From the NCBI RefSeq assembly GCF_029263665.1, contig NZ_JAJUFQ010000004.1, forward strand, positions 248,001-312,000: a DNA stretch of 64,000 nucleotides, read 5' to 3'. Source of the DNA: Halomonas sp. (GTDB taxonomy: Bacteria > Pseudomonadota > Gammaproteobacteria > Pseudomonadales > Halomonadaceae). Under the pieces are notes generated by a model. It had not been told where the DNA came from. It searched no databases and saw nothing but the letters and a program-made list of their open reading frames with translations. Both the position numbers and the translations under genes were made by a program. This document shows positions 36,893-44,853 of this stretch, piece by piece (the stretch's first letter is position 1; every line of letters starts with the position of its first letter).

Positions 36893-37104
36893 TGCCTCGC
36901 ACGGTACATGCCCAGCAATACGACACCCTCGATGCCATCTGCTACCGCGTATTTGGTCGGACGGCTGGCATTACCGAGCAGGTGCTCGAACTCAATCCAG
37001 GGATTGCTGATATCGGACCGGTCTTGCCCCAGGGCACACCAGTGACATTGCCGGATAGCCCACCACTACCGCAGCGCACGGGAATCGTGCAGCTGTGGGA
37101 CTGA
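36892..37104 (+). CDS. X: Tail protein X (P2 gpX family, LysM-like)
   Basis: This 70-residue protein is typical of gpX, with VHAQQYDTLDAICYRVFGRT and LELNPGIADIGPVLPQGTPV, which resembles a LysM module. It is essential for tail assembly in P2. It overlaps the end of L and precedes the holin genes, as in P2. Confidence 0.93.
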   Translation: MPRTVHAQQYDTLDAICYRVFGRTAGITEQVLELNPGIADIGPVLPQGTPVTLPDSPPLPQRTGIVQLWD

Positions 37105-37144
37105 CACCGCCCCCGTCATGGGAGCGAAGGAAGCAGAGGACTCC

Positions 37145-37492
37145 ATGGCCGAACCCAGTTCCACCACCTTCGCCGGCATCACCACGCTCGGTGCCACCTT
37201 GTTCGGGCTGATGCCAGGTGTCGATGCCAATGCCGTCATTGGTGCCCTGTGTGGTGCTGTCCTGTTCTTCATCAGTTCGAAACAGGAGTTCGCCCTTTGG
37301 GTCCGGATCACCTATCTGCCGATCTCGTTCGTCATCGGCTACCTGGGAGGACCTTCCGTACTCGGGGACTACCTGGAGGCGTCTGCGGTGTCGGCCTTCA
37401 TCGGCGCCGCTGTCACGGTCACCGCCGGGCAGAGGTTCATTGACGTTGTGCGCACCGTCGACCTGAAAGCCTGGCTAGGAGGAAAGAAGTGA
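37145..37492 (+). CDS. Putative holin (class with three membrane segments)
   Basis: This 115-residue membrane protein starts at the ATG at 37145 (AGAGG upstream). Three hydrophobic stretches can be seen: FAGITTLGATLFGLMPG, VIGALCGAVLFFIS and ITYLPISFVIGYLGG, and then a conserved AVSAFIGAAVTVTAG. The family is common in P2-like phages of gammaproteobacteria in front of the endolysin. It would form the inner-membrane lesion that releases the cell-wall enzyme. The stop overlaps the next start in GTGA. Confidence 0.8.
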   Translation: MAEPSSTTFAGITTLGATLFGLMPGVDANAVIGALCGAVLFFISSKQEFALWVRITYLPISFVIGYLGGPSVLGDYLEASAVSAFIGAAVTVTAGQRFIDVVRTVDLKAWLGGKK

Positions 37493-37779
37493 ATGTCTTC
37501 ATGATCGACATTGCGGTGGTAGCCGCCCTCGTCATCGTGGGGCGCATCCTCACCTTCCAGCGCAAAGGCAGTCGCTACCGCCGTGGTGTCTCGTTCATTG
37601 CCTGGCTGGTGACCTGCGCCAACTTCACTTTGATTATCAAGCTCCCCGGCATGCCGCCCCCCGAACCCGTTACTGCCCTGCTGGCCGCCTGGCAGGTGGT
37701 CTTCGCCACCTTGTTGCTGCGCCACGGTGGCAACCTAGCCCACTTACTCCGCTCTCTGCACTTGATTCGGAGGCACTGA
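37489..37779 (+). CDS. Second holin-like membrane protein
   Basis: This 96-residue protein has three hydrophobic segments (MIDIAVVAALVIVGRILTF, GVSFIAWLVTCANFTLII, VTALLAAWQVVFATLLL) and resembles the phage holin 3-like group found after the first holin in P2-type lysis cassettes. It begins at a GTG overlapping the previous stop codon. Its role as holin or antiholin cannot be told from the sequence. Confidence 0.75.
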   Translation: MNVFMIDIAVVAALVIVGRILTFQRKGSRYRRGVSFIAWLVTCANFTLIIKLPGMPPPEPVTALLAAWQVVFATLLLRHGGNLAHLLRSLHLIRRH

Positions 37780-37780
37780 C

Positions 37781-38359
37781 ATGAACACCCCTTTACCTCA
37801 TTCCGCAGCACTGCAGATTCGGTCACTATTCATCAGTGCCGGCCACTCGATGACCGATCCTGGTGCCGTGGGCGTTGGAGGCATCTCAGAGGCGGATATC
37901 GTTCTCAACTTCCGAGATCGGCTGTACGACTTCCTCTCTGATCGCATCGTGTTGGCTCGCGACGGCAAACCGGGTGTCAACTTGCCATTACGCCAAGCCT
38001 GCGAGATGGCCAAGCGGCACGACATCGCAGTCGAATTCCACTGCAACGCAGCCGCCTCGCCTCATGCCACCGGTACAGAAACCCTGTCGGCACCAAAAGA
38101 TGACGCGTTCGGAGAACGCCTCTGCGCCGCTATCTCCAGGACACTGGGCATCAGCAACCGGGGCGATAAAGGCGAAGCGGATGGCCAACACTCCCGACTC
38201 GCCTTCGTTCGCGCCGGCGGCGTCATCGTAGAGCTGTTCTTCCTCACCAACCCAGATGACCTGAAGGCATACCGTCAACACCTCGATGCCTTGGTCGAAG
38301 CCGTGGGGATAGAACTCATCAACCGTGTCTGTGCCAGCGCCCATGAGATCGCCGCATGA
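37781..38359 (+). CDS. N-acetylmuramoyl-L-alanine amidase endolysin (Amidase_3)
   Basis: This 192-residue enzyme cuts the amide between muramic acid and the stem peptide during lysis. The zinc ligands are visible as H22 (SAGHS), E37 (GISEAD) and H87 (EFHCNA), with the catalytic E151 in VIVELFFLTNP. The whole protein is the catalytic domain, without signal peptide, so it needs the holin. P2 itself uses a glycosidase (gpK) at this place, so the endolysin has been exchanged. It follows the holin gene by one base. Confidence 0.92.
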   Translation: MNTPLPHSAALQIRSLFISAGHSMTDPGAVGVGGISEADIVLNFRDRLYDFLSDRIVLARDGKPGVNLPLRQACEMAKRHDIAVEFHCNAAASPHATGTETLSAPKDDAFGERLCAAISRTLGISNRGDKGEADGQHSRLAFVRAGGVIVELFFLTNPDDLKAYRQHLDALVEAVGIELINRVCASAHEIAA

Positions 38360-38727
38360 ACCGTAGCCGACTGCTTATCGCTGTCATGGCGCTGGCTGCC
38401 AGTACCGCTACGGGCTGGTTGGCACGAGGATGGTTCGAGGACGGCCAACGCCTGACCACCGAACGTGCCGTTCAGCAGACCATCGATGCCGCCCTGGAGC
38501 GCGAATCGACCATCGCCCGCACCGTCGAGGCTAGGCTTGCCGAGCTCGAGGCTAACGAGCGTATCATCGATCGAGGAATCATCCATGAAATCGAGAAGCC
38601 CATTTATCGGCGCGTCTGCCTTGAGCCTCGTCTTGTCCGCCTGCTCAACGACGCCGCCACCGGACGCGCCCCCATTGCAGCAGACACTACTGGCCCCCTG
38701 CCCGGCGACTCTGCCGCTATTGACTGA
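38356..38727 (+). CDS. Inner-membrane spanin subunit (Rz/LysB-like)
   Basis: This 123-residue protein has an N-terminal membrane anchor (LLIAVMALAASTATGWLARG) followed by a long charged helix (ERAVQQTIDAALERESTIAR), the layout of the inner-membrane spanin. It overlaps the amidase stop in ATGA. A second gene, the outer-membrane spanin, is nested in another frame from 38585. Together they would fuse inner and outer membranes in the last step of lysis. Confidence 0.82.
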   Translation: MNRSRLLIAVMALAASTATGWLARGWFEDGQRLTTERAVQQTIDAALERESTIARTVEARLAELEANERIIDRGIIHEIEKPIYRRVCLEPRLVRLLNDAATGRAPIAADTTGPLPGDSAAID

Positions 38728-38848
38728 TGGCACCGCCCGGGACGTAGCGCTGACGTTGCGCAGCTGGGCCAGCCAATACCATGGCTGCGCCACGCGCCAC
38801 AACGGCCTGGTCGAGGCCCTGAACCACCCACGAGATGCCCGCCGATGA
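38585..38848 (+). CDS. Outer-membrane spanin lipoprotein (Rz1/LysC-like), nested in Rz
   Basis: This 87-residue frame begins inside the Rz gene and extends 121 bases past it. It has a lipoprotein signal with the lipobox LSAC (Cys20), followed by the Pro-rich segment STTPPPDAPPL typical of Rz1, and a C-terminal part RDVALTLRSWASQYHGCATRH common in P2-type LysC. The nested arrangement is itself characteristic of spanin pairs. Confidence 0.85.
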   Translation: MKSRSPFIGASALSLVLSACSTTPPPDAPPLQQTLLAPCPATLPLLTDGTARDVALTLRSWASQYHGCATRHNGLVEALNHPRDARR

Positions 38849-39333
38849 AGAAACTGCACCTGCTGCGCAAGCACATGATGGCCGCGGTGCCAGCACTCAC
38901 CCGGGACCCCGGCCGCCTACTCACTTTCGTCGAGGAAGGCAGCATTGAATTCCACCGTGGCCCCAACCTGTCCCACGAATATGCCTTCACCGCCCAGTTG
39001 GTTCTGACGGACTTTGCCGAGGACCTGGACACCGTCATGCTGCCGCTGCTGCAATGGCTCGCCGAGTATCAGCCAGATGTGGATCCGAACGAAGCACTGA
39101 GCTTCGAAGCGGAGATCCTCAGCAACAATGCCGTGGATCTCGCCCTGCGTCTGCGCCTAACCGAACGCGTCATCGCCAAGGTCGACTGCGAAAATGGCCG
39201 CATCGAGGCCGAACATGTCACGATACGCTTCGAGCGCGATATCTGCCCCGCTGCCCAGTGGCAGCTATTCACCCGTGAGCCTGGCGACGATGACTGGACA
39301 CTGACCAGCGAGTGGGAGGCATCCCGTGGCTGA
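38845..39333 (+). CDS. R: Tail completion protein (P2 gpR family)
   Basis: This 162-residue protein has the gpR hallmarks LHLLRKHMMAAVPALTRDPG (N-terminus), EYAFTAQLVLTDFAEDLDTV and ILSNNAVDLALRLRLTERV. It is needed for stable joining of tail and head. The start overlaps the Rz1 stop in ATGA, and the end overlaps the S start, so it is part of a coupled string. Confidence 0.93.
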   Translation: MKKLHLLRKHMMAAVPALTRDPGRLLTFVEEGSIEFHRGPNLSHEYAFTAQLVLTDFAEDLDTVMLPLLQWLAEYQPDVDPNEALSFEAEILSNNAVDLALRLRLTERVIAKVDCENGRIEAEHVTIRFERDICPAAQWQLFTREPGDDDWTLTSEWEASRG

Positions 39334-39784
39334 TAACTTGCAGCAATTGGCTGACTGGGCAGGCCCGTTGTTGGTCCGTCTCAGTGCCAAGGAACGCCGG
39401 ACTCTAGCTCGATCTCTCGCGCAAGATCTGCGCCGTGGCCAACGTGAGCGCATCAAGGCCCAATACAACCCCGACGGTAGCGAGTACGTACCGCGCAAGC
39501 CCCAGAAATGGCGAGCTCGCCAGGGAAGTATCCGCCGTCGAGCCATGTTCAGTAAGCTGACCACAGCCAAGTGGCTGAAGACCACCGTCCGAGGTGATAC
39601 CGCAGTGGTGGGTTTCTTCGGTAACGTTGCGCGTCTTGCAAGGACACACCAATACGGCTTGCGCGACCGGATCGACCGTGGCGGCCCCACCATCGAATAT
39701 CCCCAACGCGAACTGCTCGGTTTCACTGAGGCAGACCGTACGCGGATCCGCGATGCCCTGATCGAGCATCTCGGGTCGGTGTAA
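39326..39784 (+). CDS. S: Tail completion/virion morphogenesis protein (P2 gpS family)
   Basis: This 152-residue protein belongs to the phage virion morphogenesis family: LSAKERRTLARSLAQDLRRG, RIKAQYNPDGSEYVPRKPQ and HQYGLRDRIDRGGPTIEYPQ with RELLGFTEAD. It starts with GTG at 39326, overlapping R by eight bases. Its stop codon lies within the late-activator dyad of the V operon. Confidence 0.92.
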   Translation: MADNLQQLADWAGPLLVRLSAKERRTLARSLAQDLRRGQRERIKAQYNPDGSEYVPRKPQKWRARQGSIRRRAMFSKLTTAKWLKTTVRGDTAVVGFFGNVARLARTHQYGLRDRIDRGGPTIEYPQRELLGFTEADRTRIRDALIEHLGSV

Positions 39785-39840
39785 GTCTCCGCAATCACAC
39801 CCACTCCCGCTTCGCCTACCCCGGCTCCATCCGCACGATA
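39778..39840 (+). promoter_or_regulatory. Late promoter of the V operon with activator dyad
   Basis: GGTGT-N14-ACACC (39778-39801) is followed at exactly 53 bases from its start by CCGCACGATA (39831-39840). The FI promoter region has the same two elements at the same distance (46138 and 46191). I read the dyad as the Ogr/Delta-type binding site and CACGAT or ACGATA as the -10 element. The predicted transcription start then falls practically at the V start codon at 39846. Confidence 0.7.
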
Positions 39841-39845
39841 GCGGC

Positions 39846-40397
39846 ATGGACCTCGTCGAACTGCTACGCCTCATCCACAACCTGATCCGCCTGGGGACTA
39901 TCGCCCAGGTGGACCATACCCGTGCCCGGGTGCGCGTCCAGTCAGGCGAGCTACTGACCAACTGGCTGCCCTGGATAGAGACGCGCGCCGGCACCACTCG
40001 TGACTGGGATCCACCCACCGAAGGCGAACAGGTTGTCGTGTTCTCTCCTGGCGGCGATCCCGCTACCGGCTTCGTCGTCACCGGTCTGTTCTCCGACGCC
40101 CACCCGGCGCCGTCGGATAGCGCCGACCTCTGGCGTCGTCTGTTTCCCGATCAGGCATTGTTCGAGTACGACCACGTAACGAGTCGGCTACGTATCAACC
40201 TGCCCGGCTCCATCGAGATCAGCGCCCCAGGTGGCACTTCCTGGATCGGTGACATCAACCACCAGGGAGACATGAATCGTTCAGGGGCTTACAGCCAGCA
40301 AGGTGGCACCCTGACTCACAACGACAAGAACGTCGGCCACGATCATGCGCACTCAGGCGTAGAGACGGGTGGCGGTAATACCAAGGGTCCCGTGTGA
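39846..40397 (+). CDS. V: Baseplate spike protein (P2 gpV family)
   Basis: This 183-residue protein forms the membrane-piercing trimeric spike at the tail tip. The N-terminal OB-fold part reads IHNLIRLGTIAQVDHTRARV and WLPWIETRAGTTRDWDPPTEGE; the C-terminal part has beta-helical repeats and ends in a histidine-rich HDHAHSGVETGGGNTKGPV, the iron-binding tip motif (HxH). No ribosome site is visible before the ATG, and the promoter suggests a very short or absent leader. Confidence 0.93.
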   Translation: MDLVELLRLIHNLIRLGTIAQVDHTRARVRVQSGELLTNWLPWIETRAGTTRDWDPPTEGEQVVVFSPGGDPATGFVVTGLFSDAHPAPSDSADLWRRLFPDQALFEYDHVTSRLRINLPGSIEISAPGGTSWIGDINHQGDMNRSGAYSQQGGTLTHNDKNVGHDHAHSGVETGGGNTKGPV

Positions 40398-40759
40398 TGC
40401 CAGGAGTGAATGCCATCAATGGCCATACCATCGAGGGTGTCGCCCATATCCAGCAGTCGGTGCGCGACATTTTGACGACCCCGATCGGCTCTCGGGTGAT
40501 GCGCCGCGACTATGGCTCACTGCTGCCCGAATTGATCGACCAGCCGCTCCACGGGGCGACCGCCCTGCGCGCCTATTCGGCTACCGTCGTCGCGCTGATG
40601 AAATGGGAACCCCGGATCCGCGTACAACGCATTACACGCCTGGCCCCCACGGACCGCCCCGGCACCTTGGTGCTTGAAATGACCGCTCAGCGTACCGACA
40701 CCGGAGAACCCATCGAACTCAACGTCCCCCTGGGCAGCCCCAGTAGAGGCCAGGCATGA
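40397..40759 (+). CDS. W: Baseplate wedge protein (P2 gpW family)
   Basis: This 120-residue protein of the gpW/gp25-like family has VAHIQQSVRDILTTPIGSRV, MRRDYGSLLPELIDQPLHG and YSATVVALMKWEPRIRV. It starts at 40397, the ATG overlapping the V stop (TGATG); a GTG one codon earlier is possible. It joins the baseplate wedge with J. Confidence 0.94.
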   Translation: MPGVNAINGHTIEGVAHIQQSVRDILTTPIGSRVMRRDYGSLLPELIDQPLHGATALRAYSATVVALMKWEPRIRVQRITRLAPTDRPGTLVLEMTAQRTDTGEPIELNVPLGSPSRGQA

Positions 40760-41721
40760 CCACTGCGATAGACCTATCCCTGCTTCCCGTACCATCCGTC
40801 GTCGAGAACATCGACTATGAAGTGATTCTGGCGGAAATGCTGGATGATCTGACGCATCGTTATCCCGTCTTCGACGTGCCAGCCGAATCAGATCCGGCCT
40901 ACAAGATCCTTGAGGTCGCCGCTTATCGGGAAACGCTGGTGCGTCAGCGCGTCAACGAAGCGGCTCGGGCCGTCATGTTGGCGTACTCGATCGATGAGGA
41001 TCTCGACAACCTTGGAGCACTCTTCAATGTCGAGCGCTTGCAGATCTCTCCCGGCAATCTGGATACTATTCCGCCGATCCCCCCTACCGATGAAGAGAAC
41101 AGCGACTTTCGTCGCCGCATCTTGCTGTCGTTGCAAGGGCTGAGCACAGCAGGTCCCGAGGGCGCGTATATCTTCCATGCCCTGTCTGCGGATGGTGGCG
41201 TTCTGGATGCCAGCGTCGATGCCCCACGCTTCACCCTCATTGACCAGACCGCAACGACGATCACTCTTCAGGTGGACTACGATGCCGGGCTGGCAGAGCC
41301 CCGGCCAGGTGATGTTGTGGTCAGCGTTCTGGCCCGAGATGGTGACGGCACGCCAGTCCCTTCCCTGCTGGATACCGTGGCCACCCGACTCAGTGCCGAA
41401 GACGTCCGGCCCCTGACGGATCGGGTGAATGTGCAAGGGCCTGAAATCCTGCCTTATACCATCGAAGCCAAACTCTATTTCTACCCTGGCCCGGATAGTC
41501 AGGTGGTCTTGGCCGAGGCTCACGAAATGGCCCAGGCTTATGCTGATAGCCAGCATCGTTTAGGCATGGATGTCACCCTCTCTGGTGTCTACGCCGCCTT
41601 ACACCGGCCTGGTGTACAGCGTGTCGAACTCGCGAACCCTACCGCCACGATCCCAGCCAACCGCCAACAAGCGACCTATTGCACAGGCATTTATCTCGTC
41701 GATGGAGGTGTCGATGAGTGA
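40756..41721 (+). CDS. J: Baseplate wedge protein (P2 gpJ family)
   Basis: This 321-residue protein opens TTAIDLSLLPVPSVVENIDY and has the family segments AYRETLVRQRVNEAARAVML, DLDNLGALFNVERL and YIFHALSADGGVLDASVDAP. It starts in an ATGA overlap with W and overlaps I by eight bases. It forms the outer baseplate edge where fibres attach. Confidence 0.95.
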   Translation: MTTAIDLSLLPVPSVVENIDYEVILAEMLDDLTHRYPVFDVPAESDPAYKILEVAAYRETLVRQRVNEAARAVMLAYSIDEDLDNLGALFNVERLQISPGNLDTIPPIPPTDEENSDFRRRILLSLQGLSTAGPEGAYIFHALSADGGVLDASVDAPRFTLIDQTATTITLQVDYDAGLAEPRPGDVVVSVLARDGDGTPVPSLLDTVATRLSAEDVRPLTDRVNVQGPEILPYTIEAKLYFYPGPDSQVVLAEAHEMAQAYADSQHRLGMDVTLSGVYAALHRPGVQRVELANPTATIPANRQQATYCTGIYLVDGGVDE

Positions 41722-43492
41722 TGCGAGCCTGCTGCCCCCCAATGCCACACGCTATGAGCGGGCGCTCACGGAGGAGACCGCCCGGGTATCCCAAGTACCT
41801 ACGCCACTGCGCGACCTCTGGAATCCCGATACCTGCCCTACTGAGCTGCTGCCATGGCTGGCCTGGACCTTGGGGGTATCGGCCTGGAAGCCATATTGGT
41901 CGGATGCCGTCAAGCGTGAACAGATCCGCCAGGCCGTAGAAGTTCATCGTCATCGCGGCACCGTGCAAGCAGTCAGGCGGGTGGTGACATCCTTTGGTGC
42001 CGCACTGTCATTGCGTGAATGGTGGGAAAGCTCGCCGGTGGGTGCCCCCCATAGCTTTGCGATCACCCTGAACGTCAATGACAGCTCGAACCGCAGTGCT
42101 GACCTGCAGCAAGACATCATCGACGAGATCACCCGGGTGAAGCCGGCACGTAGCTATTTCACCCTGACTCTCGGCATCAATGCCAATGGCGTCATGGGCC
42201 TGCAAGGTGTGTCGCGATTTGCCGTTTACCGTCGCCTCGATATGTTCGAAGGGCCTTTCGCTTGGCGTGGGGAAGTGGGCTTTCAAGGGGCATCACGCCC
42301 AGCCAACTATGTCAGGCTCAGCGCCGCTGAAATAAGCAGTCCTATCGACCGTCTTCTGTCGATGCTCGCCAATGGTGAGGCCGGTGCCTGTTATATCCCA
42401 CGCCCTGTCATGCTGGGCAAACAGGTGTTGTTCCAGGACCAGTGGGGGCGTGATCCCGTGACCGCCGATGGAGATCCGGTGGGGCTGATGATGGATCTCT
42501 CCCGCCGTCAGAAACGCGGTCCAGAGCTGATATCAGATCCTGGCTTCGACAGCGCATCAGCCTGGGTGTACTCCGCTGGCTGGAACGTCGCCAACGGCGT
42601 GGCCACAGCCGATGGTAACCAGGCCTCCAGTTCCAGCATGCCCAAGATCACCTATGACCTGGTGCAGGGCCGGATGTATGAGGTGCAGCTCGAGGTGTTG
42701 TCCATCTCGGCAGGCGTCGCCCAGGTCGTGGTCGGCAACCATGGGACCATCATCAACGTGGCTGAGCCTGGGATCTACAAGGCGCTCTTCGTGGCCAACT
42801 CCACGGCGACACGTACGCTATTCTTTGGAGGCCGAACCGACTTCGTCGGTAGCGTGGACAATGCTTCCCTGAAGGAAGTCTATGGTGCTCATGCCATCCA
42901 GAGTGTCAGTGCCTCCCGCCCCACCTATCGCACTGACGGCACACATCACTGGCTGGAATTCGATGGCGTCGACGATCACCTCTCAGTCCCAGGTACAGCA
43001 TCTACATGGACCTTTCTCCATGACGGTAGCGACGCTTATGCTTCACTCGGCATGGGACTGACCACCGAAGATCCTTATCAGCAGTTGGCGGGTACGGCAG
43101 ATAGATCCGTCACCACATCCATTGGCATGACGATCGGGCGCTATGCCTCGGGTGAACGCTACCGAACCACTCTCCATAACGGTCCCCCCTTGGGCTCCAT
43201 TGCTGCCGACCTGAATGCATCCGGCTACCCGAGCGCCCCCGTAGTGAACAGCACCTTGATTGACGGCAACCAAGCCCATCTCCGCCTGGATGGCAAGGTC
43301 GTGGCGTCAGCCGCGATCACTTCGCCATCTACCGAGGTGGCCACCTATGACTTCACGATCGGAGGAGATGGAGGCGGTGCCTCCTATGCCACGCTGACCT
43401 TCTATGGTGCGGTGATTCATGAGGGATCCATGGGGATTGCTGACACCGAGTCCTATCTGCAGGGCTTGCTCGTCCCAGGAGGAACCGCATGA
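41714..43492 (+). CDS. I: Baseplate protein gpI fused to a long C-terminal lectin-like region
   Basis: The first 190 or so residues are a normal P2 gpI: LLPPNATRYERALTEETARV, WNPDTCPTELLPWLAWTLGV, KREQIRQAVEVHRHRGTVQA and the KPARSYFTLTLG region. P2 gpI ends there, but this protein continues to 592 residues. The extension has a carbohydrate-binding-like beta sandwich (about 320-410: LISDPGFDSASAWVYSAGW, ITYDLVQGRMYEVQLEVLS) and then a concanavalin/LamG-like domain (about 420-590: HHWLEFDGVDDHLSVPG, FTIGGDGGGASYATLTFYGA). A glycan-binding role in adsorption is inferred. I start it at the ATG at 41714. Confidence 0.88.
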   Translation: MSDASLLPPNATRYERALTEETARVSQVPTPLRDLWNPDTCPTELLPWLAWTLGVSAWKPYWSDAVKREQIRQAVEVHRHRGTVQAVRRVVTSFGAALSLREWWESSPVGAPHSFAITLNVNDSSNRSADLQQDIIDEITRVKPARSYFTLTLGINANGVMGLQGVSRFAVYRRLDMFEGPFAWRGEVGFQGASRPANYVRLSAAEISSPIDRLLSMLANGEAGACYIPRPVMLGKQVLFQDQWGRDPVTADGDPVGLMMDLSRRQKRGPELISDPGFDSASAWVYSAGWNVANGVATADGNQASSSSMPKITYDLVQGRMYEVQLEVLSISAGVAQVVVGNHGTIINVAEPGIYKALFVANSTATRTLFFGGRTDFVGSVDNASLKEVYGAHAIQSVSASRPTYRTDGTHHWLEFDGVDDHLSVPGTASTWTFLHDGSDAYASLGMGLTTEDPYQQLAGTADRSVTTSIGMTIGRYASGERYRTTLHNGPPLGSIAADLNASGYPSAPVVNSTLIDGNQAHLRLDGKVVASAAITSPSTEVATYDFTIGGDGGGASYATLTFYGAVIHEGSMGIADTESYLQGLLVPGGTA

Positions 43493-43896
43493 CGGACTAT
43501 GTACACCGCGTGACGATCGCCGTACCGGAAGCCTGGATGCACGATGCCAACCAGCTGGCCTTGTGTCTTGGGGAGTCCGATGCCGATGGCACGACATTTA
43601 CCCAGCCCAGCTATCAAGATGCCGAGGGGCATCGTTATGCCGTCTGTTCCACGGTAGTGAAAACTGTCTTTCTTGATCAGGCTGCTCAAGCGCTGGGCGC
43701 GCCAGAGTTTGCGCCTGATGTCGATTTGGCTGCTGCTGGTCGGGCTCAAGGCCGGCTGGCCATTGGGTCGCTGCATGCGCCTGTCATTGCAGCTCCCGAC
43801 CGTATCGCCTGCATCCAAGGGGCCAGGATGGAGCGGGCACAGAACCATATCGCCGCCCTGGGGATAACCCCGGTGCCGACCTTCCTCTATTCATGA
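43489..43896 (+). CDS. Conserved phage tail-region protein, unknown function
   Basis: This 135-residue protein (TDYVHRVTIAVPEAWMHDAN, QLALCLGESDADGTTFTQP) overlaps the end of gpI in ATGA and precedes the fibre gene. Proteins of this kind are often found directly after lectin-extended baseplate or fibre genes in phages of marine and halophilic bacteria, but I know no function. It may be a tail component or a chaperone for the neighbouring adhesins. Confidence 0.6.
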   Translation: MTDYVHRVTIAVPEAWMHDANQLALCLGESDADGTTFTQPSYQDAEGHRYAVCSTVVKTVFLDQAAQALGAPEFAPDVDLAAAGRAQGRLAIGSLHAPVIAAPDRIACIQGARMERAQNHIAALGITPVPTFLYS

Positions 43897-43912
43897 AAGG
43901 GTGAATTAACGC

Positions 43913-44755
43913 ATGGCATCGATACAGATCACCATCACCGACGCTGGCCGTGCCGAGGTCATCAACGCCGCCAACAACGGCACTGCGCCGGTTACCATTG
44001 CTCAAGTGGGAGTAGGCGCAAGCCTTTATGCTCCCGACCCTGCCGCCACCACGCTGCAGGAGGAAATCAAGCGCCTGGATACGATCGCCGGCACTGTGGT
44101 GGCGGACGATACCATCAGCGTGACGATCACCGATGAATCGAACGACACTTACACGGTGAATGAATTCGGGCTATACACCGATAGCGGCACGTTGTTCGCC
44201 GTCTATTCCCACCCCACAGATTCTGTTGTGCAGAAATCGACCTCTGGCAACCTGCTGATGACGGTCGACGTGGTGCTGAGCACCCTGGATGCCACCAACC
44301 TCACATTCGGTGATACCTCATTCAGCAATCCGCCTGCCAGCGAGACGGTCAAGGGGGTGGTCGAGCTGGCCGATGAAACGGAGGCGCTGGAAGGCTTGGA
44401 TGACTTACGGGCTATGACCTCTCTTAAAGTCTTCCAGGCGGTCAATGGCTTGTTTTCTTCTTCTAACGTAGATATCGGATGGCAGAAACTATCTTCCGGC
44501 ATCATCTTACAGTGGGGTGTTACTGGTCAAATAAGTACCACAAGTGAAGGTGTGTTGATTAATACACCAATTTCATTTCCCAATAAATTCTTTATTGTAT
44601 TGGCATCTGATAATGGCCCTGGCTGCCACTCTATTGGTGCATCCCCTGAAGGCCTTTCGTCATTTAGAGCGTGGAGCAGGCGACCAAGTGATGGAGCCTT
44701 GACTGGTGATGTGAACAACAAAACTATCTTTCAGTATCTCGCGATAGGCTGTTAA
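43913..44755 (+). CDS. Tail fibre/collar-type protein (gpH-like)
   Basis: This 280-residue protein has an N-terminal phage tail-collar fibre domain (SIQITITDAGRAEVINAANN, YTVNEFGLYTDSGTLFAVYS) that attaches to the baseplate, a short VVELADETEALEGLDDLRAM linker repeat as seen in P2 gpH-type fibres, and a C-terminal beta-rich receptor-binding tip (WQKLSSGIILQWGVTGQIST, ending TIFQYLAIGC). The tip-coding part from about 44430 is visibly lower in G+C than the rest, which points to exchange of the host-range segment. No gpG-type chaperone follows. Confidence 0.88.
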   Translation: MASIQITITDAGRAEVINAANNGTAPVTIAQVGVGASLYAPDPAATTLQEEIKRLDTIAGTVVADDTISVTITDESNDTYTVNEFGLYTDSGTLFAVYSHPTDSVVQKSTSGNLLMTVDVVLSTLDATNLTFGDTSFSNPPASETVKGVVELADETEALEGLDDLRAMTSLKVFQAVNGLFSSSNVDIGWQKLSSGIILQWGVTGQISTTSEGVLINTPISFPNKFFIVLASDNGPGCHSIGASPEGLSSFRAWSRRPSDGALTGDVNNKTIFQYLAIGC

Positions 44756-44769
44756 GCTCTTTGCCCAAC

Positions 44770-44792
44770 GCCCCGCGTACGCGGGGCTATTT
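44770..44792. terminator. Perfect palindromic terminator after the fibre gene
   Basis: GCCCCGCGTACGCGGGGC (44770-44787) is a perfect 18-base palindrome followed by TATTT. It lies between the convergent fibre and sulfotransferase genes and can stop both transcripts. Confidence 0.8.
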
Positions 44793-44853
44793 GGCACTAC
44801 ATAGCGACTCATGACAGCTTCTAAGACGTATATCGACTATGCCCTAAGACGGC

